A DNA stretch of 64,000 nt from Ancylobacter gelatini (lineage in GTDB: Bacteria > Pseudomonadota > Alphaproteobacteria > Rhizobiales > Xanthobacteraceae): contig NZ_JAKVIL010000010.1 of NCBI RefSeq assembly GCF_022601675.1, forward strand, positions 120,951-184,950, read 5' to 3'. Positions 46,478 through 55,116 of the stretch are shown piece by piece (position 1 is the stretch's first letter; each line of letters opens with the position of its first letter). The translations under genes were made by a program, and so were the position numbers. The notes beneath the pieces are model-generated. The model ran no database searches and was not told the origin of the DNA. It was given only the letters and a program-made list of their open reading frames with translations.

Positions 46478-48439
46478 ATGAAGTACCGCGCCGAAATTGA
46501 TGGACTTCGTGCATTAGCTGTACTGCCTGTTATCTTATTCCACGCGAAGTTCGACTTATTTTCGGGAGGATTTGTCGGCGTCGACATCTTCTTCGTCATA
46601 AGCGGCTTCCTCATCACGACGGTCATCTATCAGGAAACGCTCGCGAACCGATTTTCCATCGTCAAGTTCTACGAGCGCCGCATCCGGCGCATCTTCCCCG
46701 CCCTCTATGCACTCGTTCTCGCCTGCATTCCCGCCGCCTGGCTGCTGATGACCGCGCCGGAGTTCAAGGATTTCTGGCAAAGCGTCATCGCCACGATCTT
46801 GTCGGTGTCCAATATCCTGTTCTGGCGTGAAAGCGGCTATTTCGCCGCCGCCGCCGAGATGAAGCCGCTCCTCCACACATGGTCACTGGGCGTCGAGGAG
46901 CAGTTCTACATCATCTTCCCGATCCTGATCCTACTTGTTGGAAAGCTGAGCCCCAGGAACCTCACGGCGGTCCTCGTGATCCTCTCGGCTCTCAGTCTGG
47001 GCCTGGCGGAGTGGATGGCCCCGCGCTACCCGGACGCGAACTTCTTCCTGCTGCCCACCCGCGCCTGGGAACTGGGGCTGGGCGCCGCGCTGGCCATTAC
47101 CGCAGAACGGTGGAACCGCCCGGCATCCTGGCGTTCGGAAGCTGGCGCGTTACTGGGGTTAGGGGGGATCGTATATTCGATCTTCGCCTTCGACGAGAGC
47201 ATCGCGTGGCCGAGCGCATGGACGCTGATCCCGGTGGTCGGCGTCCTCCTGGTGATCGCGCTGGCGCGACAGGACACCATCGCCGGCCGCCTGCTGAGTT
47301 GGAAGCCGTTCATCGCCATCGGACTGATCAGCTACAGCGCCTATCTTTGGCACCAGCCGCTGTTCGTCTTCGCGCGCATGTACTTCATGGAGCAGGTCAG
47401 CACCAACATTTACCTGGCGCTCTGCGCCGTGACCTTCGTCATGGCCGCACTCTCCTGGCGCTTCATCGAGCAGCCGTTCCGCAAGCCTGGCGAGGTGACG
47501 CGGCGCGTGCTGTTCTCCAGCGCCGCGCTGGCCTCGCTGGTCTTCATCGCGGTCGGCGTCGCCGGCTATTATTTCAGCCCGAGCGCGCAGGCTCGGCTGA
47601 GATATCTGAACGACGACCAACTCAATGCCCTCAGGATTGTGGAGGCGGTCGCCGACCGCGCCAAGTCGCCCTACGGCCGCAGCGGCGACTGCCGGCTTCA
47701 GATCGACGGCATCTCGCCCGCCTCCGCCGCGACCATCGCGGACTGCCGGCGGCGCTACGGGCCGGGAATTGCCGTGCTCGGCGATTCCCACTCGATGAAC
47801 ACCTATCGCGCCCTGATCAAAACCACGGACAAGCCGTTCGTCGTCGGAATCGCACGTGGCTATTGCCGCCCGAACATTCCCAGCGCGAACTGCCACTATG
47901 ACGGCTTCCTGGACTTCGTGAAGGGTAGCCCCGACGCGTTCGCGCTGGTGATCTACAATCAGGCCGGCTTCTACCTGATGCTGGATGACACCGGCGACGT
48001 CACCGACCGCGCCGACCTGCTCGACCGCAACAACCATGAGGAGTTCGCCGTCGACACGACAGGCGTGAACGCGGTTGCCGACTATCTCGCCAAGATCGAC
48101 GCCTATACCCCGGTGATCTGGCTCGGGCCGTGGATCGAACCCTATCTCGCCATGCGGGAACTCGTCGCGCGCGGGTGCAGCAACCCTCCCGAAGGCGTAC
48201 GCCCGAATCTGACTGCATCGTTTGACAAGCTTGATGACGATATTGCCCGGCAAATGGCTGCGCGCGGCGATATTGATTATATTTCTACGATCAAGGACCT
48301 GAACTTCGATGCGAAGACCGACATCATCAATTGCAAGGATGTCTATTTCAATGACGGCGACCACTGGAGCGCGGCCGGCGAGGAGCGCTTCGGCAATCGG
48401 CTGAGCACACTACGCGCCGCCATCGCAGAGCGGCAATGA
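46478..48439 (+). CDS. Acyltransferase 3 family protein with SGNH domain (O-antigen/surface polysaccharide acetylase)
   Basis: A 653-residue membrane protein of the OafA/YrhL type. The N-terminal acyltransferase 3 domain (about 1-360, ten or more membrane segments) shows YRAEIDGLRALAVLPVILFH with His22 and RIRRIFPALYAL. The C-terminal periplasmic SGNH domain (about 420-650) has GDSHSMNTY for the nucleophile Ser and GDHWSAAGEERF for the Asp-x-x-His pair. It would transfer acetyl groups to a surface glycan. The first and last parts are AT-richer than flanking genes, suggesting horizontal transfer. It sits beside tRNA-Pro. Confidence 0.88.
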   Translation: MKYRAEIDGLRALAVLPVILFHAKFDLFSGGFVGVDIFFVISGFLITTVIYQETLANRFSIVKFYERRIRRIFPALYALVLACIPAAWLLMTAPEFKDFWQSVIATILSVSNILFWRESGYFAAAAEMKPLLHTWSLGVEEQFYIIFPILILLVGKLSPRNLTAVLVILSALSLGLAEWMAPRYPDANFFLLPTRAWELGLGAALAITAERWNRPASWRSEAGALLGLGGIVYSIFAFDESIAWPSAWTLIPVVGVLLVIALARQDTIAGRLLSWKPFIAIGLISYSAYLWHQPLFVFARMYFMEQVSTNIYLALCAVTFVMAALSWRFIEQPFRKPGEVTRRVLFSSAALASLVFIAVGVAGYYFSPSAQARLRYLNDDQLNALRIVEAVADRAKSPYGRSGDCRLQIDGISPASAATIADCRRRYGPGIAVLGDSHSMNTYRALIKTTDKPFVVGIARGYCRPNIPSANCHYDGFLDFVKGSPDAFALVIYNQAGFYLMLDDTGDVTDRADLLDRNNHEEFAVDTTGVNAVADYLAKIDAYTPVIWLGPWIEPYLAMRELVARGCSNPPEGVRPNLTASFDKLDDDIARQMAARGDIDYISTIKDLNFDAKTDIINCKDVYFNDGDHWSAAGEERFGNRLSTLRAAIAERQ

Positions 48440-48533
48440 CGCGCGATTGCCGCCTGCGCCGTGCAGCGACCCAGACTCCGTGGGCGGCGGTGACGCAGAG
48501 GGCAACGGGGTTCGGGAAACCCCAGGGCTGAAA

Positions 48534-48610
48534 TGGTCGGAGTGGCAGGATTTGAACCTGCGACCCCCTCGTCCCGAACGAGGTGCGCTACCAGGCTGCG
48601 CTACACTCCG
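48534..48610 (-). tRNA. tRNA-Pro (anticodon CGG)
   Basis: A 77-base cloverleaf on the minus strand. Acceptor CGGAGTG pairs with CACTCCG, followed by A and an encoded CCA. The anticodon stem-loop CTCGTTCGGGACGAG gives anticodon CGG, and GGTTCAAATCC is the T-arm. Its 3' end faces the acyltransferase gene. Confidence 0.95.
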
Positions 48611-48778
48611 ACATGGCGCGAGCCTCTAACATGCGGATGTATAAACCCGCAAGAGCCTATCGGCGGGCTCCTCTTCGCAGCCTGTGGATGGAGCGCCGCG
48701 GCGTGATCATGGTTGAAAGCGCGCCGTTCCTGTGGCTATGTCCGCGCCCACGCGCGAGGTTTGCCCTCCCGCGCCTGC

Positions 48779-48853
48779 TGGGGCGTCGCCAAGCGGTAAG
48801 GCAGGGGATTTTGATTCCCCCATGCGGAGGTTCGAATCCTCCCGCCCCAGCCA
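48779..48853 (+). tRNA. tRNA-Gln (anticodon TTG)
   Basis: A 75-base cloverleaf on the plus strand. Acceptor TGGGGCG pairs with CGCCCCA, then G and an encoded CCA. The anticodon stem-loop GGGGATTTTGATTCCCC gives anticodon TTG, and GGTTCGAATCC is the T-arm. Confidence 0.95.
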
Positions 48854-48979
48854 GTTTCGGCACCGCCCGCCGATACGTGCGCGCACCGTCGGACCGCCGC
48901 GCCATGCCACCTCCCAAACACGACCGAGCCGCCTTATATAAGGTTCCGGCGTTCGCGTTCATGGACAAGGCAGCTCTTG

Positions 48980-50083
48980 ATGACGACCTCTGACGGCGCC
49001 TTTCCCCACGGCGACAGCGACATGGTGCGCGCCGTCCGGGCGTTCGACTGGAGCTCGACGCCCCTGGGACCGATCGAGGAGTGGCCGCCGACCCTGCGCA
49101 TCACCGTCGACATGATGCTCAACTCGGCCTTTCCGAAATGCCTCGTCTGGGGTCCCGAATGCACGGCGATCTATAATGATGCGTTCCGGCCGATCCTCGG
49201 CAAGAAATCGAACACGCTGGGCCGTTCGTTCCTCGACATCTGGTCGGAGGTTCGCGACGAGATCGCGCCGATCCTCGACAGCGCCTTTGCGGGCCGGGCG
49301 ACCTTCATCGAGGATTTTCCGCTGGTGATCGAGCGCAACGGCTACCCCGAGCCGGCCTGTTTCACCTTCTGCTACAGCCCGGTCTACGACGAGGAAGGCC
49401 AGGTCTGCGCCGTGATGGACACGGTGATCGAGACCACGGGCAAGATCGACGCTCTTCGCAGCGTCGAGCTGCTCAACTCGGAACTCCAGCATCGCATAAA
49501 GAACATGCTGGCGATGATCGTCGGCATCGCCAACCAGACCTTCCGCAACGCGGAGGACAAGGACAACGCCCATCACATGCTGATCGGGCGCCTGCAGGCC
49601 CTCGACAACGCCCAGTCCATTCTCGTCAACTCCCGATGGCAGGCGGCCCCGATCCACCACGTCGTGGCCGAGGCGCTGCGCCCGCACGATGTCGACGGGC
49701 GCCTGACCATTGAGGGGCCGGCGCTCCATCTTTCCGCCCGCCAGTCGCTGGCGCTGTCGCTCGCCCTGCACGAGCTGGCGACCAACGCCGTCAAATATGG
49801 CGCGCTCTCGACGCCGTCAGGCGCGGTGCGCCTCAGCTGGAACGCCGGCACGCCCGGCACGGAACAGCTGTTCCGCCTGCACTGGGAGGAAAAGGACGGC
49901 CCGCTCGTGCAGCCGCCGCAACGCAGGGGCTTCGGCTCCCGTCTCGTCGAGCGCGCGCTCAGCGCCGATTTCGGGGGACAGGTCGAGGTGTCCTATGATC
50001 CCGCCGGCGTTCGGGTGGAGCTGATGGCTCCGATGCTGCGCCTCGGGCTCGGCGAGCCGGCGGACCCGGCGTCCCCCAGCTGA
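48980..50083 (+). CDS. HWE-family sensor histidine kinase with PAS-like domain
   Basis: A 367-residue soluble kinase. A PAS-like sensor domain spans about 20-150 (FDWSSTPLGPIEEWPPTLR, WGPECTAIYNDAFRPILG). The HWE kinase region follows: phospho-acceptor His171 in ELQHRIKNMLAM, the N-box HELATNAVKYGALS near 264-277, the eponymous HWE at 301-303 and the G-box RGFGSRLVERAL. There are no membrane segments, so it senses cytoplasmic signals. HWE kinases are concentrated in alphaproteobacteria and often feed stress regulation. No response regulator gene is nearby, so it is an orphan here. The ATG at 48980 directly follows an in-frame TTG; AAGG lies upstream. Confidence 0.88.
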   Translation: MTTSDGAFPHGDSDMVRAVRAFDWSSTPLGPIEEWPPTLRITVDMMLNSAFPKCLVWGPECTAIYNDAFRPILGKKSNTLGRSFLDIWSEVRDEIAPILDSAFAGRATFIEDFPLVIERNGYPEPACFTFCYSPVYDEEGQVCAVMDTVIETTGKIDALRSVELLNSELQHRIKNMLAMIVGIANQTFRNAEDKDNAHHMLIGRLQALDNAQSILVNSRWQAAPIHHVVAEALRPHDVDGRLTIEGPALHLSARQSLALSLALHELATNAVKYGALSTPSGAVRLSWNAGTPGTEQLFRLHWEEKDGPLVQPPQRRGFGSRLVERALSADFGGQVEVSYDPAGVRVELMAPMLRLGLGEPADPASPS

Positions 50084-50167
50084 CAGGACATCACCCGTCG
50101 ATCCCCATAGACGACCTCACCTGAACCGGACCGCCTGAGCCGGATCGCAGATGCCAGGAGCAGATCC

Positions 50168-50455
50168 ATGACCCATGCCGCCAGCGGCGTGATCCCCACG
50201 CTCAATGCCAGCCGCTACCTGCAGCAGCTCTGCAAGCACTGGAGCCACAAACTTACCGTCGAGTTCACGCCGGACCATGGCCGCGTCGAGCTGCCGGCCG
50301 GCGCGGTCGCCACCATGGAGGCCGACGCGGCGCGGCTCGCGGTGCGGATCGACGCGCCGGACGCCGAGACGCTGGAGCGCATGAAGGGCATGGTGATGAA
50401 CCACCTCGACCGCTTCGCCTTCCGCGAGGCGCCGCTGCCGGTGACGTGGGCCTAG
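50168..50455 (+). CDS. DUF2218 domain protein
   Basis: A 95-residue cytoplasmic protein consisting of one DUF2218 domain (TLNASRYLQQLCKHWSHKL at its start, ATMEADAARLAVRIDAPD in the middle, HLDRFAFRE near the end). The family is common next to siderophore and metal-uptake genes elsewhere, but none are present here. Its function is unknown. It starts 84 bases after the HWE kinase on the same strand, with a weak GGAG-like site (CAGGAGCAG) before the ATG. Confidence 0.85.
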   Translation: MTHAASGVIPTLNASRYLQQLCKHWSHKLTVEFTPDHGRVELPAGAVATMEADAARLAVRIDAPDAETLERMKGMVMNHLDRFAFREAPLPVTWA

Positions 50456-50497
50456 GCGCCGGGCCGGGTCCGGTCCGGCCGAACCTCCGTCGGCGCC

Positions 50498-51415
50498 TCA
50501 GTTCAGCGACTCGTCGGTCAGGTTGACGATGATGATGCGGCGCATGCTGTCGGTGATCGCCTCGCTCAGTTTCATATCGAACTGGATCTTCGGGTATTTG
50601 GCCTTCAGGACCCGTGCCAGTTCCTCGGCCTTCGCGGCGGCGGAGGCGTGGAACAGGATCGAGTTGTTCAGCGGCTGGAACACATCGTTGCTGGAGACCT
50701 CGACCTTGAAGCCCGCCCCCTTCACCACGGAGGCGAACGCCTCCATCCGGTTCTTGAGATTGGCATTGGCCGAGCCGAACACCCGCACCGAGAAGGCATC
50801 GGCCTGAGCCGCCGGCGCGGCGGCATCGGCAGGCGCCGGATCGGCCGGCGCGGCTGATGCGGCTGCGGCCGCGGGCGCGCCGGGCGTGGCGACCGGAATG
50901 CTCTCCGGCGCCACCGGGCGGCTGGAGACGCCGGGCGGAGGCGACCAGGTGAGCTGGGACGAACTGCCGGAGACCGGGGCGGCAGGCACCGGGGCCGCGG
51001 CGGCCACGGAAAGCTGGGCGTCCACCGCCTCAAGCGCGTCCTTCAGGTCGGCCTGCGTCATGGACAGCCGCGCCACCTCGCCGTTGAGAGCGTCGAGCCG
51101 TGCGGCAAGATAGCCGGCAAGCGCCGCCAGCAGCAGGACCAGCACCAGTGCCACGCTGCCGAGCATCAGCCCGCCGCGTCCGGGCCGGCCCGGCGCCTCG
51201 GGGACGCGCTGCTGTTCCTGCGCGCGCTGCTGTTCCTGTATCCGCTGCTGCTCCTGGGCATAGCGCAGCTTTTCCAGCTCCAGCCGCTTCAGGTCGGCCT
51301 TGAGCGTTTCCAGGCCGAGCCAGCGCGCGAAGGCCTCCGGGTCCTGCGGCGGCCGGGTCCGCGGCACGCTCTCGCCGTTATCCGCACCGGCAGCGCCCTC
51401 GTTCCTGTCCGCCAT
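50498..51415 (-). CDS. Membrane-anchored coiled-coil protein with C-terminal LytR_C/SPOR-like domain
   Basis: A 305-residue protein, family not firmly recognised. The N-terminal cytoplasmic part is rich in Glu/Gln/Arg with repeats (EQQRIQEQQRAQEQQR, about 55-72), likely coiled coil. One membrane segment lies at about 84-108 (LMLGSVALVLVLLLAALAGY), followed by a short coiled coil and a Pro/Ala-rich linker. The C-terminal domain (about 208-305) has strands and helices in a pattern like LytR_C or SPOR (VRVFGSANANLKNRMEAF, FDMKLSEAITDSMRRIII), which can bind peptidoglycan. The ATG at 51415 follows GAGGTGAC; ATG 51430 is an alternative. Confidence 0.7.
   Translation of the reverse strand: MADRNEGAAGADNGESVPRTRPPQDPEAFARWLGLETLKADLKRLELEKLRYAQEQQRIQEQQRAQEQQRVPEAPGRPGRGGLMLGSVALVLVLLLAALAGYLAARLDALNGEVARLSMTQADLKDALEAVDAQLSVAAAAPVPAAPVSGSSSQLTWSPPPGVSSRPVAPESIPVATPGAPAAAAASAAPADPAPADAAAPAAQADAFSVRVFGSANANLKNRMEAFASVVKGAGFKVEVSSNDVFQPLNNSILFHASAAAKAEELARVLKAKYPKIQFDMKLSEAITDSMRRIIIVNLTDESLN
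51206..51259 (-). repeat. Three 18-bp tandem repeats encoding EQQRxQ
   Basis: GCGCTGCTGTTCCTGCGC, GCGCTGCTGTTCCTGTAT and CCGCTGCTGCTCCTGGGC lie head to tail within the coiled-coil gene, encoding the EQQR-type hexapeptide repeats. They are inside a coding region and are not a regulatory array. Confidence 0.85.
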
Positions 51416-51802
51416 GTCGTCACCTCGCATCAGCCGGGCCTCGTCGCGCCTATCTATAGCCGCCTGCGCGAGCCGTGGAACCCGGATTTGGCCGGCGGCC
51501 CCGCAGGCGACCGGCTCGGCGAACCCGGATGCCGAACCAACGTGCCGAACCCACTTGCCGCCGCGCCACGGTATCGTGATCATACGCTCGTATGACCGCC
51601 ACACGCGCATAGACTAGTCGGGATGCACCTAGGCTGAATTGAGACGCGGGCGCCAGCGGCTACATTGCGGACATCCACCGGCGACCCCGGCCGGACGCCT
51701 GGCGCACTCGCCGCCAGGACCGGACGGGCCACCAGAGACGCACCCGGGCCAAGCGCATGCCGGCGCCCGTTTTTTCGTTCCTCACCGAAAAGGACCAGCA
51801 TC
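51416..51802. promoter_or_regulatory. Divergent intergenic region with palindrome TCATACG-CT-CGTATGA
   Basis: About 390 bases between the coiled-coil gene (-) and the alpha/beta hydrolase gene (+). A perfect 7-2-7 inverted repeat lies at 51580-51595 and could be an operator, though no regulator gene is adjacent. The rest is GC-rich with no convincing gene. Confidence 0.4.
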
Positions 51803-52639
51803 ATGGCTTACGTCACCACCAAGGACGGCGTTGAGATCTTCTTCAAGGACTGGGGTCCCAAGGACGCGCAGCCCGTGGTGTTCCATCACGGCTGGCCGCT
51901 GTCCTCGGACGATTGGGACGCGCAGATGCTGTTCTTCGTGCAGAACGGCTACCGCGTGGTCGCCCATGACCGGCGCGGCCATGGCCGCTCGTCGCAGGTG
52001 AGCGAGGGGCACGACATGGACCACTACGCCGCCGACGCCTTCGCGGTCGCCGAGCATCTCGACCTGAAGAACGCGATCCATATCGGCCACTCCACCGGCG
52101 GCGGCGAAGTCGCGCGCTATGTGGCGAAATTCGGCGAGCCGGCCGGGCGCGTCGCCAAGGCGGTGCTGGTCTCCGCCGTGCCGCCGCTGATGCTGAAGAC
52201 CGAAGCCAACCCCGAGGGCCTGCCGCTCGAAGTGTTCGACGGCCTGCGCAAGGCGCTCGCCGACAACCGCGCCCAGTTCTTCGTCGATCTTCCCGCCGGC
52301 CCGTTCTATGGCTTCAACCGCGAGGGCGCCAAGGTCTATCCGGGCGTGGTCGATAATTGGTGGCGCCAGGGCATGATGGGCTCGGCCAAGGCCCATTATG
52401 AAGGCATCAAGGCGTTCTCGGAGACCGACCAGACCGAGGACCTGAAGGCGATCTCCGTGCCGACGCTGGTGCTGCATGGCGATGACGACCAGATCGTCCC
52501 CTATAAGGATGCCGGTCTCAAGTCGGTCAAGCTGCTGAAGAACGGCACGCTCAAGATCTATGAGGGCTATCCCCACGGCATGCTCACCACCCATGCCGAC
52601 GTGCTGAACGCGGACCTGCTCGCCTTCGCCAAGGCCTGA
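51803..52639 (+). CDS. Alpha/beta hydrolase (non-heme chloroperoxidase/esterase-like)
   Basis: A 278-residue alpha/beta hydrolase. The catalytic triad is Ser97 in IGHSTGGGE, Asp228 in [10 protein letters not shown] and His258 in GYPHGM. The oxyanion region [14 protein letters not shown] and RRGHGRSS are typical of bacterial cofactor-free haloperoxidase/perhydrolase-type esterases, and the closeness is high across the family. The natural substrate is an ester or lactone that cannot be specified. The ATG at 51803 has AAAAGGACC upstream. It stands alone before a hairpin. Confidence 0.9.
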   Translation: MAYVTTKDGVEIFFKDWGPKDAQPVVFHHGWPLSSDDWDAQMLFFVQNGYRVVAHDRRGHGRSSQVSEGHDMDHYAADAFAVAEHLDLKNAIHIGHSTGGGEVARYVAKFGEPAGRVAKAVLVSAVPPLMLKTEANPEGLPLEVFDGLRKALADNRAQFFVDLPAGPFYGFNREGAKVYPGVVDNWWRQGMMGSAKAHYEGIKAFSETDQTEDLKAISVPTLVLHGDDDQIVPYKDAGLKSVKLLKNGTLKIYEGYPHGMLTTHADVLNADLLAFAKA

Positions 52640-52650
52640 ACGCACCCGGC

Positions 52651-52674
52651 GGCCGGCCCTTCACGGGGCCGGCC
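52651..52674 (+). terminator. Hairpin after the alpha/beta hydrolase gene
   Basis: GGCCGGCCC and GGGCCGGCC form a perfect 9-bp stem with a short TTCAC-containing loop, 11 bases past the stop. It lacks a U-tract, so termination is only probable. Confidence 0.45.
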
Positions 52675-52786
52675 ATCCGCGTTGCGACGCCGGCCGGCAC
52701 TCGCAACAATCCGCAACGCGCCGGAACGACGCGGCCCCGCCTGCGTGGAAGACTCATGCCCGTCAAGTCTCATGCCCGCCGCGCTG

Positions 52787-53386
52787 CTACGCGGCCGGCT
52801 CCACGCCGGCATCCAGCAGCGCCAGTGCGCCGCCGATCACCCCCTCAAGCACGGCGGGCTCCGGCCGCACGCGCGCCAGCACGCGCACCCCGAGCAGCAC
52901 GCCCAGCAGATGGCTGGCAAGCGCCGGCGCCGGCAGGGCCGCGGAAATCGTGCCATCGGCCTGCCCGGCGGTGACGCAGCGCAGGAAGAACGCTTCGATC
53001 TGGTCCAGCACGGTCGCCACCTCCTGCCGCAGCTCGGCATCGTGCGGGGCAAGCTCCAGCGCCGCGTTCACCAGCATGCAGCCCTTGCGCTCGCCGTCAT
53101 TCAGCGAGCGCTTCACGATCTCCGCGAAGAACGCGCCCACCGCCGCGCGCGGTGCCAGCGCCTCGCAGCGGCGGATACGGTCGGCGATGCTCTCCTCGAC
53201 ATAATGGCCGAGCGCGCGGCGATAGAAGGCCCGCTTGTCGCCGAACGCATTGTAGAGGCTCGCCCCGGTCAGGCCGGTGGTCTCGATCAGGTCCCGCACC
53301 GAGGTCGCCTCGAAGCCCCGCCTCCAGAAACACTGCACGGCCGCGTCGAGCACGACCGCCTCGTCGAATTCCCTCGGTCTCGCCAT
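52787..53386 (-). CDS. TetR family transcriptional regulator
   Basis: A 199-residue repressor. The helix-turn-helix lies at about 25-48 (GFEATSVRDLIETTGLTGAS, then LYNAFGDKRAFYRRALG, the usual TetR signature). The ligand domain (about 70-190) contains KGCMLVNAALELAPHD with a conserved Cys. It is divergent from two glutathione transferase genes and an SDR, which it very probably controls, and a 28-bp palindrome fills the shared promoter. Regulators of this subgroup often sense electrophiles. The ATG at 53386 fits the family start MARPREFDEA; longer frames are non-coding. Confidence 0.88.
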   Translation of the reverse strand: MARPREFDEAVVLDAAVQCFWRRGFEATSVRDLIETTGLTGASLYNAFGDKRAFYRRALGHYVEESIADRIRRCEALAPRAAVGAFFAEIVKRSLNDGERKGCMLVNAALELAPHDAELRQEVATVLDQIEAFFLRCVTAGQADGTISAALPAPALASHLLGVLLGVRVLARVRPEPAVLEGVIGGALALLDAGVEPAA

Positions 53387-53440
53387 CGAATCATCCGCCG
53401 GTTCACGCCGCAGGCAGCTTGCCAGAGGCCTTGCCCGGGC

Positions 53441-53468
53441 GCATTGTAGAACGATCGAGCTAAAATGC
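53441..53468. promoter_or_regulatory. Candidate TetR operator between tetR and the GST operon
   Basis: A 28-bp imperfect palindrome: GCATT-x-TAG-xx-CGA matched by TCG-xx-CTA-x-AATGC. It lies between the divergent start codons, 39 bases before the first GST ATG, exactly where a TetR repressor could block both promoters. Eleven of fourteen half-site positions are symmetric. Confidence 0.6.
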
Positions 53469-53506
53469 GAAGCGCGTCGGCGCTTGCGCGCGTAAGGACG
53501 ACGCTC

Positions 53507-54211
53507 ATGATCCGGTTCTATTTCCACCCGACCCCCAACCCCGCCAAGATCGCGCTGCTTCTCGAAGAATCCGGCCTGCCCTATGAGGTGGTCCCGGTCG
53601 ATACCAGCAAGGGCGATCAGCACGCCCCGGCCTTCCGGACGATCAACCCCAACGGCAAGGTGCCGGCGATCGTCGATACCGATGGCCCGGGCGGGCGCGA
53701 GGTGCGGGTGTTCGATTCCACCGCCATCCTGCTCTATCTCGCCGAAAAGACCGGCCGCTTCCTCGGCCAGCCGGAGGACCGGCCGGAGCTACTGTCCTGG
53801 CTCATGTTCCTCGGCACCGGGCTTGGCCCGTTCTCCGGCCAAGCGGTGCATTTCCAGTTCGCCGCCCCGGACAGCGAAGCCTATGCGCGGAACCGCTACC
53901 GGCGCGAAGCCGAGCGGCACTACCAGGTGCTGGACGATCACCTCGACGGCCGCGATTTTATCGTCGGTGACGGCTACACGATCGCCGACATGTCGGCCTG
54001 GGGCTGGCTGGCCCGTGCTTCGCGGGTGCGCAAGGGAGAGGACGATCCGCTCGCGCCCTACCCCAACCTCAAGCGCCTGTTCGAGAACATCGAGGCACGC
54101 CCGGCGGCGGCGCGCGCCAACGCGGTCGGCAAGGACCATCCATTCAAGCAGGTCCGCGACGAGGAAGCCCTGCGCGCCCTTTTCCCCTCCAACTATCCGC
54201 CCGCGGCCTGA
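53507..54211 (+). CDS. Glutathione S-transferase
   Basis: A 234-residue GST. The thioredoxin-like N-terminal domain starts RFYFHPTPNPAKIALLLEES and contains the cis-Pro in GKVPAIVD and the glutathione-binding FDSTAILLYLAEK. The C-terminal helical domain carries VGDGYTIADMSAWGW, the N-capping box of GSTs. It conjugates or reduces via glutathione in the cytoplasm. The ATG at 53507 follows AAGGACG. It is the first gene of a GST-YghU-SDR operon facing the TetR gene. Confidence 0.9.
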   Translation: MIRFYFHPTPNPAKIALLLEESGLPYEVVPVDTSKGDQHAPAFRTINPNGKVPAIVDTDGPGGREVRVFDSTAILLYLAEKTGRFLGQPEDRPELLSWLMFLGTGLGPFSGQAVHFQFAAPDSEAYARNRYRREAERHYQVLDDHLDGRDFIVGDGYTIADMSAWGWLARASRVRKGEDDPLAPYPNLKRLFENIEARPAAARANAVGKDHPFKQVRDEEALRALFPSNYPPAA

Positions 54212-54237
54212 CACGCACGCCTGAGGAGACGAGCAAC

Positions 54238-55116
54238 ATGACCCAGCCCCCCTCTTACACGCCTCCCAAGGTCTGGACGTGGAACAAGGCCAATGGCGGC
54301 GCCTTCGCCAACATCAACCGGCCGATCGCCGGGCCCACGCATGACAAGACGCTGCCGGTCGGGCGGCACCCGCTCCAGCTTTATTCGCTCGGCACGCCGA
54401 ACGGGCAGAAGGTGACCATCCTGCTGGAGGAACTGCTCGCCGACGGCCATGCCGGCGCCGAGTATGACGCCTGGCTGATCAAGATCGGCGAGGGCGACCA
54501 GTTCGGCAGCGGCTTCGTCGAGGTCAATCCGAACTCCAAGATCCCGGCGCTCATGGACCGTTCCAGCCCCGAACCGGTTCGCGTGTTCGAATCCGGCGCG
54601 ATCCTGCTTTATCTCGCCGAGAAATTCGGCGCCTTCCTGCCGGCGCAGGGGCCTGCCCGCGCGGAATGCCTGTCCTGGCTGTTCTGGCAGATGGGCAGCG
54701 CGCCGTATCTGGGCGGCGGCTTCGGCCATTTCTACGCCTACGCGCCCGAGAAGATCGAATACGCCATCGACCGGTTCGCCATGGAGGTGAAGCGCCAGCT
54801 CGACGTGCTCGACCGCCGGCTGTCGGAGAGCCCGTATCTCGCCGGCGAGGACTACACCATCGCCGATATCGCGGTGTTCCCCTGGTATGGCGGGCTGGTG
54901 CTGGGCTGGCAGTACGGCGCGGGCGAGTTCCTCTCGGTTCAGGACTACACCCATGTGCGGCGCTGGGCCGACGCGATACTGGCCCGCCCCGCCGTCAAGC
55001 GCGGGCGCATCGTCAACCGCATGAGCGGCGAGCCTTCCGAGCAATTGCGCGAACGCCACGAGGCGGGCGATTTCGACACCCGAACCGAAGACAAGATTGG
55101 CGAGGCCGCCGTATGA
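54238..55116 (+). CDS. yghU: Glutathione-dependent disulfide-bond oxidoreductase, YghU-like
   Basis: A 292-residue GST-superfamily protein with the N-terminal extension typical of YghU (PPKVWTWNKANGGAFANINR and IAGPTHDKTLPVG). The thioredoxin fold has LYSLGTPNGQKVTILLEE and ESGAILLYLAEKFG, the C-terminal domain EDYTIADIAVFPWYGG. E. coli YghU binds two glutathiones and reduces disulfides. It lies 26 bases after the first GST and its stop overlaps the SDR start as ATGA. Confidence 0.9.
   Translation: MTQPPSYTPPKVWTWNKANGGAFANINRPIAGPTHDKTLPVGRHPLQLYSLGTPNGQKVTILLEELLADGHAGAEYDAWLIKIGEGDQFGSGFVEVNPNSKIPALMDRSSPEPVRVFESGAILLYLAEKFGAFLPAQGPARAECLSWLFWQMGSAPYLGGGFGHFYAYAPEKIEYAIDRFAMEVKRQLDVLDRRLSESPYLAGEDYTIADIAVFPWYGGLVLGWQYGAGEFLSVQDYTHVRRWADAILARPAVKRGRIVNRMSGEPSEQLRERHEAGDFDTRTEDKIGEAAV

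Noticed and set aside
48583..48993. Open frames across the tRNA-Gln region on both strands
   Set aside because: They cross a structural RNA gene, have no ribosome site and no domain.
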